From the NCBI GenBank assembly GCA_021401465.1, contig JADDMT010000136.1, forward strand, positions 1 through 64,000: a stretch of 64,000 nucleotides of DNA, given 5' to 3'. Origin of the DNA: Teratosphaeria epicoccoides (lineage: Eukaryota > Ascomycota > Dothideomycetes > Mycosphaerellales > Teratosphaeriaceae). A program made the translations under genes and the position numbers. Below the pieces are notes generated by a model, which saw only the letters and a list, made by a program, of their open reading frames with translations, had not been told where the DNA came from and ran no database searches. Below, piece by piece: positions 11,371 through 22,000 of the stretch (its first letter is position 1; every line of letters starts with the position of its first letter).

Positions 11371-11739
11371 GTTTATTATTAGTCTAGCGTTAGTGTATTA
11401 CGTAGTTATAGTATATTTAATAGCAAAATTGCTGAAAAGATATTTAACATGTCTCGATAGTTACTAAAAAAAGAGTTGAATAAAAAATCGAATTATGCTA
11501 CTTATAGCCAAGTTGTAGTAGGTGTCGACATAGTCAACTTAATAGCACTATTCAAATAATGCTAAACCCCTAAGCTCCTTTACTATGCTATTACTACTAC
11601 TACTACTACACGCTACCTCTAGAGCGCTTATAGCGCTCTTCATTAGTATAGTGCGGCAGCATAGTACCTACAAATATAGCCCTCTAGAGCGCCTTAATGT
11701 AGATTACACTGTCTATAACAGTATGACTAACGTCAACTA
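11371..11739. other. AT-rich RIP-degraded spacer
   Basis: The interval is rich in TA, with CTACTACTA-type runs near 11590-11615. I see no coding frame, LTR or RNA gene in it. It is probably remnant repeat sequence. Confidence 0.5.
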
Positions 11740-12445
11740 TCTACTCTATAAGAGTATTAAGCTCTACATGCATTATGGCGAACTGACTATTACTATAGTC
11801 TACAAGACTAGCAGCGTGCTCTGCTAGCATAGCTAACTGCCCCTTAACTACACTAAACCTTGCTATAATAGACTGCCTGTTACTATTATCATTAACATCA
11901 TTAATGTCTCTAGTACTACTAAGTATACCCTCTATATTGCTAAGCCGCGCGTTAATGCGCATGTCAAATTTGTCTAGTTGTAGTTTAATCGTAGTAAGCC
12001 TTAACTTAACTGCCCCTATTTTCTCCTTAATCGATAGCTTATGCTAGTGATTAGCGTAACATCTAACGTGATTATTACGCTTACAGAATGCGTAAGCCGC
12101 ATCATCACGCTAGGACTAGACCCTACACTTATAACTATGCTTAGTGCATTTGTTACATAGATTAATAGCTAGCTTGCCTTTGTCAGTCTCTATAATATAG
12201 CTAGCTATGTCATACTTGCGTAGGAGGGCATCTTTCTCCTTAAGGCTAGTGTTATAATCGTACTACTAGCTCTCTTTAGACTTATACTACTAATTAGCAG
12301 TATTCTTAGTCTCTAGATAGTGTAAACTACTACTACAAGTTAGCGACTACCTCTGTAAGCATGCTGTAAGCGCGGAAACAACTTACACTAGCGCTAGAGG
12401 TAGCAGCTTAGGTTCAGGTAAGCTAGTAGTAGATTCTTCAGCCAT
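11740..12445 (-). pseudogene. Third Cys-rich ORF, degraded
   Basis: ATG at 12445 (minus) opens a frame of about 235 codons interrupted by several stops. The middle carries CNKCTKHSYKC (C-x2-C-x6-C, the same spacing as the family A antisense ORF) and a second cluster FCKRNNHVRC. The last 73 codons are open, with a charged, helical-looking tail. It converges on the plus-strand frame that ends at about 11370. No named family is recognised. By Cys spacing and position it belongs with the other two Cys-rich ORFs in this block. Confidence 0.5.
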
Positions 12446-12815
12446 TTTAGTATGTTATTAGGTATAATATAATAGTAATCTAAGAGTGTAACATGGTAAG
12501 TTGATGGCAGCAAGGAGGACTCACTTATAACTAAGCCGACAATAGCATTGAATCACAATATCAATCGCTAGTGAAGTGATATTTGGCAATAACCAGCTCA
12601 ATTCGAGCAAACATGTGATATCAAAAAACACATGCATGTGGAATTGGCACATTCAGACCGCCGTCCCCTGCGAACAATAATCTTGGCCACTAGTTTGCCG
12701 GATGTGAAGGTCCGGTTGCACAAGCCAGAATCACTGATAATTCGACCATGCGACTAGACACGAACGTCCCGCCGAAAGAGTCTTTGCCGACCTAGGAAGG
12801 CACGCAAACCACCTT
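12446..12815. other. Boundary between repeat block and gene island
   Basis: Base composition changes at about 12,480-12,520 from TAG/CTA-rich repeat sequence to ordinary sequence. The rest is presumably the promoter of the macrodomain gene. No LTR end or target duplication is visible at the edge. Confidence 0.6.
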
Positions 12816-13769
12816 ATGCGCAGACTTGCCCGGCTTAGCAGACACATTACCCGACCACGAACCATGCCTTCCACCACCCTCTCCCGGATCCCGACTCTTA
12901 CGGATCTCTACGCCTCCGCCGACCTCAGACCCGCCTCCACCGCCCGTCCAAGCGCGACCAGCAAATACAACCACAAAATCTCCCTCATCCGCACCGACAT
13001 CACCAAACTCTCCATCGACGCCATTGTCAACGCCGCCAACCGCTCCCTCCTCGGCGGTGGTGGCGTCGACGGCGCGATCCACAGCGCGGCGGGACCCAGA
13101 CTACTCGACGAGTGCGAGACGTTAGGTGGCTGCGACACGGGCGATGCCAAGATCACGAATGCCTATGATCTGCCCTGCGAGAAAGTCATACACGCGGTGG
13201 GCCCGGTGTACCACTCTGCGAAGAAGGAGGGCAAGCATGCACGGTTGCTATCGAGTTGTTATACGAGGAGTCTCGAGCTGGCGGTAGAGAATGGCTGCAA
13301 GAGTATCGCCTTCTCCTGTCTGAGTACGGGCGTATACGGGTACCCGAGTGATGAGGCGGCGGAGACGGCGATACAGGCTGTGCAAGGTTGGCTGGAGGGC
13401 GATGAGGTGAAGGCAGGGAAGATGGAGAGGGTAGTGTTCTGCTGCTTTTTGGCGAAAGATGAGCGTGCTTACGAGGAATACCTGCCGTAAGTCTTGACGC
13501 ATCAAAGGACACATTGACGCGGCTGCTGATGCGCTAACAGGCAATTCTTTCCACCGTCTGTGTCGAAGGAAGACGACGATGCTGCTTCGGCAGGTGCCAT
13601 CGAGGCCGCCGTCAATCCGGAAGAAGGCGAGAGTGCAGAGTCTGAGGCTGCTTTGCCCGACATGCCAGACGTGCCGACCAAGGAGCCTACCGAGAAGGGT
13701 CAGCCTGACGCTAAGAAGGTGAAGCTGAGCACCTATGAGGAGGCGAAGGCGGCCGAGCTGGAAAATTAG
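12816..13769 (+). CDS. Macrodomain protein (ADP-ribose/O-acetyl-ADP-ribose hydrolase type)
   Basis: Exons are 12816-13486 and 13541-13769, joined by a 54-nt intron (GTAAGT...AACAG), giving about 299 residues. Residues about 55-210 form a MacroD-type macrodomain. The NAAN motif is followed by a Gly-rich GGGGVDGAIH loop, then TGDAKITNAYDLP, IHAVGP and FSCLSTGVYGYP, which together line the ADP-ribose pocket. Enzymes of this class remove mono-ADP-ribose from Asp/Glu or deacetylate O-acetyl-ADP-ribose. The C-terminal exon adds an acidic, low-complexity tail. An alternative start at 12864 (MPSTTLSRI) is closer to typical fungal homologues. The longer Arg-rich N-terminus could be a mitochondrial presequence. 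The exact activity is inferred from family. Confidence 0.9.
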
Positions 13770-14284
13770 AAGTCGTAAGGCGTACAAGCACAGTCCCTGG
13801 TCCATTAGAGGACTAGCGCTGCTTCTCAGAGAGTTGGGATGATTGTTGTTGCATAGCGATTGGCGTTGCGAAGGCATCACGGCCACTGACAAGGGCGTGC
13901 ATGAGCATGATGATTCGACGAGCATAAGATACCCAGACTAGCGCCCAAAAATGATGACTGCATGCACTGACGAGTTGGGAAATTATGTGTTTCGATGTCA
14001 CCCGAGATCGAACGTTTTTGCAAGCAATTTTGGTTGTGTCAGTACAACAGAAGGCGCTCGAGGCAGATGAGTTGAACAACCTCGCTAAAGTTGTATACAC
14101 ATTTCTATGTCACAATGCTCATGCTAGCTCTGTGCTGGCTACTGCGCCCATTGAGACTACTTGCCTGGAGTCCAACGCGAGCTGCAGCATACCGTAACCA
14201 CGCAAAGTTGCTCATGCGACTGCAGTGGTAGCGCGCCGAAGCTATAACACTGCACCACCAAAACCTTCTCTCCATTGCCCGAGA
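13770..14284. other. Convergent intergenic region
   Basis: This lies between the 3' ends of the macrodomain gene (plus) and the SNF2 gene (minus). Only short overlapping frames without domain features are present. It presumably holds the two 3' UTRs. Confidence 0.6.
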
Positions 14285-17200
14285 TCACAGCTTCATGCTG
14301 CCAAATATCCCCTTCAGTTCCTCGGCCCTGTCCTCCATCTTCTGGTCCTTACTACGCCTCTTCCCCCTTTCCAACGTGCTCTGCGCCATCCGTAGCTTCT
14401 TGGCCTGCATGCCTAGGATGTTTTCCTCCACACTATCCTTCATGATGAAGTGCTTAATGAAGACATTTCTCTGCTGGCCAAGACGATGGACGCGATCGAT
14501 GGCTTGTTGCTCCACGCCCGGGTTGTACTGCGGCTCCATCATGTACACCTTGTTAGCGGCCGTGAAGTTGAGACCTTGGCCGCCAGCCTTGATGGAGACC
14601 AGGATGACTGCGATGCTCGGGTTGGTTGCGAATTCGTGGAGGACACTGCTGCGATGCTTGACGGACATCGAGCCGTCTAGACGCACGAAGCCGATGTCGT
14701 TATCGTGAAGCGCAATTTCAATCAAATCAAGGTACTGAGTCCAGCCGCTGAAGACGACGCTGCGAATGGGCGGCTCGCCTTTGGGCAAGGCAGCTGTCTC
14801 GCTCTTGGACTCTTCTAGCTCTTGCAGCAGCGCATGAACCTTAGTAGAAGGGCCGCCATAGTTCTGTGCACTCCACACACGCTTCTCCTTCTTGCCTTTG
14901 TTGGCTTTGACATGAAGATAGTCGTCAAATCTAGAGCGGAGAAATTCGTAAAGACCGTAGGCGATATAGGATTCGCACTGCGGACACGTGCAGCGCTGAT
15001 CGGCCGTCATGGTCTTCATCGCCGACTCTTCGTAACGAGGCTTGCAGCCCGAGCACAAGAGATGGTAACACGGCGTGAGGTAGCCCATGACCTGGTCATC
15101 TTCATCGTCAGACGACTCCTCGTCGCCGTCAAAATCATCGCCTTTCCGGACCCCGACCTTTCTCGAGCAGATCACGCATCCGTTGCCGTCAGTGTCAATT
15201 TCGTTCTGCAGATAGTCGAAAGCAGACCTTTCAGTCAAGAAGTTGTTGAAATCTGCGTACGCCGGCTCGTCTCCCAGGTCAATGGCAATGGCATTGTCAG
15301 AATTCAAGCCATGTAGGACTTCTTTGCGATCCTCGTCACTCAACATATCCAGACCATGCGCGCAAAATTGACGCAGCATGCCAATGGCCTTGAGTACGTG
15401 GGCGTATGCCTTACCCTTGAACTTGCGGTTGAAGCCGCCGGTCATACGTTGTAAATTCGTGTTCATCTTCCTAGCCATATCCCGGTAGGTACTGACGTCC
15501 TCACTGGAAAACTCGAGGCGCACGTGTGTCTCGCTCTTGTCAGTGAGACCAATCTTGTCCTTTCCGCGGCGTAGAGTAATGCTGTCCACCAGCAGGCCCA
15601 GATGGTCAAAAGCCACAGAGTCACCATTCCTCAGTGGAGTACCGATATATTGAGCCCACATGTGGGAGTCATCCAGCGGCTTGATGCGTAGGAAGCGGAT
15701 CAACGCCTGTAGGTCTTCAAGCCTGTTCTGCACGGGAGTGCCAGTCACTGCCCAGCGACGCTCTGCGCTGAGATCAATAGCTGCTCTGGAGACCTGCGTA
15801 ATCTGAGTGCGAATCGTGTGGGCTTCGTCAAGCACGATACGGAACCAGCGAAGGGCGGCTAGAGGCTTGTCCTTGGCAGTAAACTCAGCCGCGGCAGTAT
15901 TGTATGTAGTCAACACTATGTTAAACTTTGCCAGCTCCTCCACATCGGCTGTTCTGTTGCTGCCATGGTACGTGTAGCAACGCAGCTTGTCCCGCCTGAT
16001 ATGCGTCCCTAGTTGCTCTTCCCAATTTGAGAGCACAGACTTGGGACAGATGATGAGCGTTCCAAGAGCATTGATCTTGCTAGCGTCGGATCGGGATTGC
16101 TTGAAAAAAGACTTTGCGGTCTCTTTCGTCTCGGCAACTAATGACAGGACACTGAGCGTTTTTCCCAGCCCCATCATATCTGCCAGAATGCCACCCTGAA
16201 TAGCATCTGGCTCGCTCAGTACTTCTTCGCCTGTAATGACATGCGTCCATTTCCGCAAGCCTTTCTGATCGACATTCGGCGTCCACAAAGAGAATGTATG
16301 ATTGTCGGCTCGTTCATGATCCGTAAGAAAGTGGAGCGCCTGCTTTTGATGGTCTAGCAATTCAGTCTTGATCAGGCCGCTCGTTGGCTCAGCTCTGGGC
16401 AGATCCTCGTGTTTCGTCAGGTTGTCAAACATACTCATGCACTGCTGCTGCACCTCCTCCACGGTGCGCATTGAGTACGTTGAAGGCTTGCTAGTTTGCG
16501 GCTGGCGCAGAGCAGAGCCGCCAGCTGAGCCGTAACTTTTCGGAAGTTGCGGATTCGAATATTCACCGCTGAATGATGGCAGGGCAAGCTTGGCAGGATG
16601 TTGCAGGAAAAGCTGCTGCTGGCCAAGGTATTTGCCAATCATGTCAGCCTTGCCTCTTGAGCTTCGTAGCACAATGCCAATCTTCAGGGATGAGGAAGTG
16701 GCCTGTCCAGGATACTCTCCACTCTCGCGGTTGCGTTTGAGTAGGTGCGCGGTCATCTCCACAGTGCTAGCACCTGCTGCTTTGCTGTCCAGAAGTTTGG
16801 CAATGGCCAGACCTAACTTCGGCTCGAGCACACCACATGAGTGCTTCTGCCTGTCCAGAACCTCCACCTTCTGGTGATAAGCGCCAAACTCACGCTTAAG
16901 ATTGACTGGGATCGTAGGCCAGAACTCTTTGCCAAAAGACGCCAGCGAATTCGGCGAAACTGTTGGAAGTCTCGAGATATTAGCGGTCCCGGACAAAGCG
17001 CCAAGGCAGACGACCTCATTCTCGTATGATTTGGTCGGAACCTTCTTTTCGCCTGTGACAACAATATCATCGTCGGCGTCCTCCTGGTCATCTGCAGTCA
17101 GATCAACGGTGTTAGATGGATCATGCTCAGCGGCGTATTTCTCGCGCTCTTCTTTTAAATGCTGGCCTAGCGGACCGCTGGTGATCTTGCCGTCAATGAC

Positions 17201-18010
17201 GGCCTTGGACTTCTTACGGTCCGGAGCGTCTTCTTCATCCTGTGCCTCGGACTTGCGCTTTTTCTGTTGAGGGACGTATTCTCTATTGCGGAGACCGTGA
17301 TGACGTGCGAGAAGGACGCTTTGTCCAGGACTGGCATCTTCGGCCCCAGTGGTATCAACCGCACCATTATGAGTTCGCTCGTCGGGCAAGTCACCACCGT
17401 ATTCCACGGACTTCGCATCGGCGCCTCTCCGGTCTAGAAGAACTTTCGGATCATACTTCGGTATGATTGGGTCGCTGATGACATTGTTACTCCCTGTCGA
17501 AGGTGCAGGCTTCCGGGATTGCTTCGGGCCTGTATGAGTCAGATTCTGATCGTGCGGCTTGCTCTGCGCGATGTTATAGGGCTGACGCGAAGTTTGCCCA
17601 AATGATGGCTGACGTGACGATGCCGCTGGTACATGCGGTGATGGAGAATAGATGGAAGGCTGGTGTACGGAGGTGCATGGGGACTCTGGCTGTGCAGGTG
17701 GGTACTGACGCTGGCCCTTGTCAACATGTTGAAATGGAGGCATAGACAGTCCGCCAAAGTGTTGTGGTACATGCGCGGACGCGGGAGAAGTGTGGAGATG
17801 GTTCACGGCAGGTTGAATGCCATAACGAGGATAGTCTTTTGGGATGTATTGCTGATGAGGTGCCAGCGACTGCAGCTGCCTCGGGTCCAGTGTGACTTGC
17901 AAGGGTAGATGAGGTGTATCTTGGAATGGAGAGTGCTCCGGCTGGGAGGTCGTCTCGTTGGCCGATCCACCTCGACCACCAAAGGCCCAGCCATTTCGCA
18001 ACCAGGACAT
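14285..18010 (-). CDS. SNF2-family DNA-dependent ATPase with RING finger (RAD5/HLTF-like)
   Basis: A single-exon frame of 1241 residues starts at 18010. The first 270 residues are Pro/Gln-rich and disordered. A HIRAN-like segment is at about 333-403. The SNF2 ATPase core has Walker A DMMGLGKT at about 608 and DEAH at about 727. A C3HC4 RING finger (CVIC...CYHLLCSGC...CPQC) lies at about 945-1015, inserted before the C-terminal helicase lobe (about 1080-1180, with QAIDRVHRLGQ). This order (HIRAN, split SNF2, RING) is that of RAD5/HLTF, which polyubiquitinates PCNA and remodels stalled forks. The HIRAN match is weak, so a RAD16-like or other fungal RING-SNF2 paralogue is possible. A nuclear location is expected. 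Confidence 0.88.
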   Translation of the reverse strand: MSWLRNGWAFGGRGGSANETTSQPEHSPFQDTPHLPLQVTLDPRQLQSLAPHQQYIPKDYPRYGIQPAVNHLHTSPASAHVPQHFGGLSMPPFQHVDKGQRQYPPAQPESPCTSVHQPSIYSPSPHVPAASSRQPSFGQTSRQPYNIAQSKPHDQNLTHTGPKQSRKPAPSTGSNNVISDPIIPKYDPKVLLDRRGADAKSVEYGGDLPDERTHNGAVDTTGAEDASPGQSVLLARHHGLRNREYVPQQKKRKSEAQDEEDAPDRKKSKAVIDGKITSGPLGQHLKEEREKYAAEHDPSNTVDLTADDQEDADDDIVVTGEKKVPTKSYENEVVCLGALSGTANISRLPTVSPNSLASFGKEFWPTIPVNLKREFGAYHQKVEVLDRQKHSCGVLEPKLGLAIAKLLDSKAAGASTVEMTAHLLKRNRESGEYPGQATSSSLKIGIVLRSSRGKADMIGKYLGQQQLFLQHPAKLALPSFSGEYSNPQLPKSYGSAGGSALRQPQTSKPSTYSMRTVEEVQQQCMSMFDNLTKHEDLPRAEPTSGLIKTELLDHQKQALHFLTDHERADNHTFSLWTPNVDQKGLRKWTHVITGEEVLSEPDAIQGGILADMMGLGKTLSVLSLVAETKETAKSFFKQSRSDASKINALGTLIICPKSVLSNWEEQLGTHIRRDKLRCYTYHGSNRTADVEELAKFNIVLTTYNTAAAEFTAKDKPLAALRWFRIVLDEAHTIRTQITQVSRAAIDLSAERRWAVTGTPVQNRLEDLQALIRFLRIKPLDDSHMWAQYIGTPLRNGDSVAFDHLGLLVDSITLRRGKDKIGLTDKSETHVRLEFSSEDVSTYRDMARKMNTNLQRMTGGFNRKFKGKAYAHVLKAIGMLRQFCAHGLDMLSDEDRKEVLHGLNSDNAIAIDLGDEPAYADFNNFLTERSAFDYLQNEIDTDGNGCVICSRKVGVRKGDDFDGDEESSDDEDDQVMGYLTPCYHLLCSGCKPRYEESAMKTMTADQRCTCPQCESYIAYGLYEFLRSRFDDYLHVKANKGKKEKRVWSAQNYGGPSTKVHALLQELEESKSETAALPKGEPPIRSVVFSGWTQYLDLIEIALHDNDIGFVRLDGSMSVKHRSSVLHEFATNPSIAVILVSIKAGGQGLNFTAANKVYMMEPQYNPGVEQQAIDRVHRLGQQRNVFIKHFIMKDSVEENILGMQAKKLRMAQSTLERGKRRSKDQKMEDRAEELKGIFGSMKL

Positions 18011-18970
18011 GGTGTCGGATGAATGTGATGTACTGATGTGTCGCAGGCGTGGAAGTACTTCGGAAGTACTTCAAAATGATCGAAGATACGTGATGTTCTT
18101 CGCTGTTGAAGTTGATGTCGAATGGATGGATCAAGAAAGATGTTGGAGGGGCGAGGGGCTTCTTATACTAGCACCAGCTAAGACGCATGTGATTGCGCTG
18201 ATTGCCATTGATGCCGCAAAAACGGCAGAAATGGACGAATGAAGCAGATATGACACGACGTTCAGAAGCTGAATAAATCAAGTGACGTACCGTAGTTAGG
18301 TGCCCGCTTCTTCGCATTCTCCTTGGCGAAAGCCTTCGGGTTAAGCAGTTGCGCTGGGTTCATATTCCGCCTCTCCTATCAGCTAATCGAGCATTTATCC
18401 GTCCGTATAGATGCGCATCGTCGAATGCAATGGCGTATCGCTCATTCCTGAAGGTGAGGCTGTGAGATTCCAGGATGTAGTGGCGGTTTGAAGGCGTGGC
18501 GGGGTGCTGAAGATTTGGCGTGATCAAGGCGGTTTGCGGAAATGCGGCGCGCGGACTGATAGCTCGGATGGCTCACTTGACCGGTGAGTATGCCGCAAAA
18601 GAATGATTGTTGTCTTCAGTATAGTTTCATGTTTTTGCTCCTCCAGTGCATCGAGGTTGGCGTTGATATCGCCAAAACCGCGCTAGCGCGGCGACGTCAT
18701 GAATCATGCAGTTGATGCGCGCCACGCAGGTGCCGCCGGCCAGACATGTGCGGCAGGTGGCAGAGGTGTGTGCAGAAAAGATGGCATGAAGTAGGGTTGG
18801 TGTCTCGGTCACAGCTATATGTACACATATCGCAAACACAGAGCCACCGAATACTCTACGGCTCCCAATACCGTGACACCAGTCCAAATGCTTTGACCTT
18901 CGGCCTTCCATGCTATGCTTTAGATGCAACCAAAATTTGCTCAACAAGCATGACTCGGCCGTGGCAAGGT
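18011..18970. other. Intergenic region upstream of SNF2 gene, with a candidate small upstream exon
   Basis: At 18363-18291 (minus) an ATG starts 24 codons beginning MNPAQLLNPK, followed by a GTACGT donor-like site. Left unspliced, it would give a 33-codon upstream ORF ending before the SNF2 start. I could not place a convincing acceptor. It may be an uORF, a first exon of the SNF2 transcript or a fragment of an unrecognised small gene. Nothing else is visible in the interval. Confidence 0.35.
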
Positions 18971-20549
18971 TTATGTGAGGACCTCCCCAATATCAATCAT
19001 CTGCGGCTTCCACTTCTTGGCGCCGCCCTTCTTGCTCCTGCCAGCGCCGTCCACCTCACTCGGGAGCACGACGTCGCTCTCTGGAGGGCTGTACAAATAC
19101 CACGCACGTAAAGCCGCCGCAGACGCTCTGACTCGACCCTCATTCAGCGACGCACCAGCCGCTTCACCCAGCTTGTCCTCACCTGAGTAAACGCCCACTA
19201 CGTAAACAGGTGTCCGCGACAAACGCCCTGTCTCGGAGATCAAGCGAGCTACAGGCGGCTCAAATCCTTCTCTCGCACAGAGCCGGGAGACGTCGCGCGT
19301 CGGGTATCTGAAATTGAAGAGTTGATGCAGCGGTACATGGCGTGACAGGACATGATCTCGGTGGAAGTCTTTAGCAGCTTGTGTGCCAGCATGGAGATAT
19401 AGTGCCCCTGTTAACGCGCGCACGAAACCGGCAGAGGCGTCAGTGAGGGTCGCCGGATCTGTCTCTTCCGATGTCTGCAATGCTCTCTCAACAGCAAGTT
19501 TTGTGCCTTCCTCGGCCTCATGATCGACCACCGGCGCTTCTCCTGATGCCGTAGAAGTAGGAGCACCGGGGTATGGTTGCGCGTCTGGCAGGCCAGCCTG
19601 CGAATCCCCAAACTCATCATCAAAGACGATCCTGCTGCTCAAGCCTCTTCGCCAATGCGGACTCTTATCTCTCCTCCCCGAGCCTACTTTAGGCGCAGTA
19701 GGCAGTCCCATAGCTTTCACCTGCGTCGTCTCGCCGTCCAGCATTGCATTTCCAGGCAGCATCCTCTTCAGTTGCAGAAGGCCCGCATCCACTTCTGTTC
19801 CTGGCGCCGCAGCAACCTCCACGCCCCATTCTGATCTGATGTTTGCCAGCGTCGCATTTCCAACGTATGCGTATTGCGCAGCGAAGAGTACAGGCATCGG
19901 AAGTCGAGGATACCGGCAGAGGAGGTATTCGGAGGTGTAGTAGCCTAGAAGGTCCTGGCCGAGGATGGAGAATGGCTTATTGTTGTGTCCTTGCCGTGGA
20001 TCAGCAGAAGGATCGATCAGACATCTTGCGAGTGTCTGGAGGGGGAGCTTCGCGGGTAATGACAGTCGCGCATGGAGCGCCGAGAGCTTGGCCGAATCCA
20101 CTGCTTTTCGATGCGAAGGCGCAAAAAGAGGCGCGGGCGATTTGCGATGCTGTTGCCCTGTCTCTGCAACGTCCCCATGCGATATCGGCTCCTTCCTTGC
20201 CGTGGCCTCAATCGACGCCCGTCTTCTGCCATCTACACTCCTTCTATGGCACTGCCATAACGCCCGAGCAAAATATCCTCTCCGCTGCTGCAATTCTGGT
20301 CTCGGCGTCCTCCTCCCACCTGACTGTCGTTGGCTTGCCGAGACCGGACATATCGACGGCAGATGTAACCGTGGGTTTCGCGGAGGCTGTATCTGGGCTG
20401 CCCACCGGTCCAACCGAAAGCGCTTCATTCCCGCCAACAGTCCGGGCACCGAGAAACGAATTGGGAAAGGCACCACGGGAATACGATGTCAGTGGTGCGG
20501 ATTCTCGACGTGTCAATACCAGAGTCGAAAATCTTGAGACACGCGACAT
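18971..20549 (-). CDS. Mitochondrial large-subunit ribosomal protein mL44 (MRPL3-like)
   Basis: Exon 1 is 20549-20320 and exon 2 is 20225-18971, with a 94-nt intron (CAG/GTGGGA...GGCAG). The product is about 494 residues. The N-terminal 70 residues (starting MSRVSRFSTL) are Arg/Ser-rich and acidic-poor, as in a mitochondrial targeting sequence. Residues about 135-260 carry a degenerate RNase III-like domain (ALHARLSLP, NNKPFSILGQDLLGYYTSEY, YAYVGNATLANI), and a dsRBD-like region follows near the C-terminus (about 430-470). Such proteins sit in the mitochondrial 54S subunit and are not active nucleases. An in-frame ATG at 20603 would add 18 residues. The gene is divergent from a small mitochondrial protein gene starting 149 bp away. 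Confidence 0.87.
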
Positions 20550-20698
20550 CGACTTGGGAATTCTACAGGAAGGGTGGTGTCGCCCAATCAGGAAGTTCCG
20601 CATTTGCGATCAACACCTCCATCCAAGGATCCATACACCACACTATCTACTAAACCTATCCCTCTCATTGTGCCCGAAATCACAGTCATATCGCAACA
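20550..20698. promoter_or_regulatory. Divergent promoter shared by two mitochondrial genes
   Basis: Only 149 bp separate the start codon of mL44 (minus) from that of the small mitochondrial membrane protein (plus). No TATA box is evident. Shared regulation of two genes with mitochondrial products is inferred from the spacing. Confidence 0.55.
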
Positions 20699-21176
20699 AT
20701 GAGGACGACACAACTTTTGCGATCAGCCGGCGGCAAGATTCCGTACGTTTCCACCCATTCGACCATGTTCATAGTCCTCGCGACCCCAGCTAACAGCAAT
20801 GGATGTGCAGATACCCAAAGCACGTTTGGTCGCCCGCCGGAGGCTGGTATGGTCAGCCGCACAACTGGAAGCAAAACACTGCGATAATGGGAGGCGTCAT
20901 ATTCGGCATCTGTATGGTGCTGGGAAGCATAAGCGCGGATAGAGAACATAGAGACAGAATGCCCGAGGTGAGTGTACGAGTGCGGCAGGAGACGAGACAG
21001 GCATTGCAGAGTCGGCCTATCCATTATGTGGCAGCCGTGTCGACTCAGTGGAATATAACGCTGACAGCAGGACCGAGCAGCCCGGACGGTTCTTCCCATC
21101 GAGATACTGGAGCCGAGAGATCAGAGAACATGAGGCGGCACTGAAGGCACAAGCTAAGGGAGAGGGCTCGTCGTAG
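20699..21176 (+). CDS. Small mitochondrial single-pass protein, probable complex I accessory subunit
   Basis: Three exons, 20699-20742, 20811-20967 and 21081-21176, give 98 residues. Both introns have clean GT-AG borders (GTACGT...TGCAG and GTGAGT...GAGCAG) and the frame is kept. The protein starts MRTTQLLRSAGGK, has a WSPAGGWYGQP segment, one hydrophobic stretch (AIMGGVIFGICMVLGSI) and a C-terminal GRFFPSRYWSREI motif. Size, single membrane span and motif style fit an accessory subunit of NADH:ubiquinone oxidoreductase in the inner membrane, but I cannot name the subunit with certainty. The gene structure is better supported than the function. Confidence 0.72.
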
Positions 21177-22000
21177 AGCACGGTGTTCGATGGGGCGGGC
21201 ATTGCAGTCGAGGATCTTCGAATCTTACTAAAACGCGTGTGTTAGGCGACAGCGCTACGAAGAATTCAGAACAAGCCGCAGTGCGTGATGACTTTGCACA
21301 CCTTCATCTAGGCGCTTTTGCAGCCGATCAATTCGAACTCAGTGTGGAGTTCAAGAACCATAGACATCACAGGTCTCAATCTGCTTCTTTGGTCATCATG
21401 AAGCCAAAGGACGACGCCGGAATTGTGCCTGTAGCAAGCGCATCGGCTTAGACGAGCAGGTCCAAGATAGACGAACGAGAGCTGATCATATCACGACAAG
21501 AGCTGCCTCTTGATGCGGGCAGAGTCGAATGAACATGAAGTGTCTGCGGGACCAAATGAACGTTTCCCAACTGAGCTTGATCTGCATGCTGACCGCATAC
21601 TCTCATGCAATTGGTAGCGGCCCAGTCGATACGTGGTCGATATGGTCACCGATTCCACCCGTCAACCAGTCGTCTAGTACATGAGGCTTCGACAACTGCT
21701 TTGACCATTGACCGAGCTATCACGCATGTATCGAGCAGTCACTCTGCTGCCTAACGAAATTACTCCCGTTATTTTGCTTATCCGACCCTGCTGATCTCAC
21801 CTGGACGTCAAACCGCATACAAAGCCATAGGCAAAGCATACATGAATGAAAGCCCTCCTTGGAGGCCGAAACGCTGGACCTGCTCTCACCGCACTGCCCT
21901 CCAGGTAGATCTTGAAATTGGCATCAGCTTCCAGGACTACAACAATGTCACCAGCTCACGACACTGGAGCGCGAAACGAGACGCAGCGAGAGCTTCGTAC
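21177..22000. other. Intergenic region
   Basis: This lies between two convergent genes. It contains short frames only, none with a recognisable domain, splice pattern or codon character. No RNA gene or repeat was seen. Confidence 0.55.

Noticed and set aside
19843..20793. 316-codon plus-strand frame
   Set aside because: It overlaps the mL44 exons, intron and promoter and the start of the neighbouring gene on the opposite strand, without recognisable domains.
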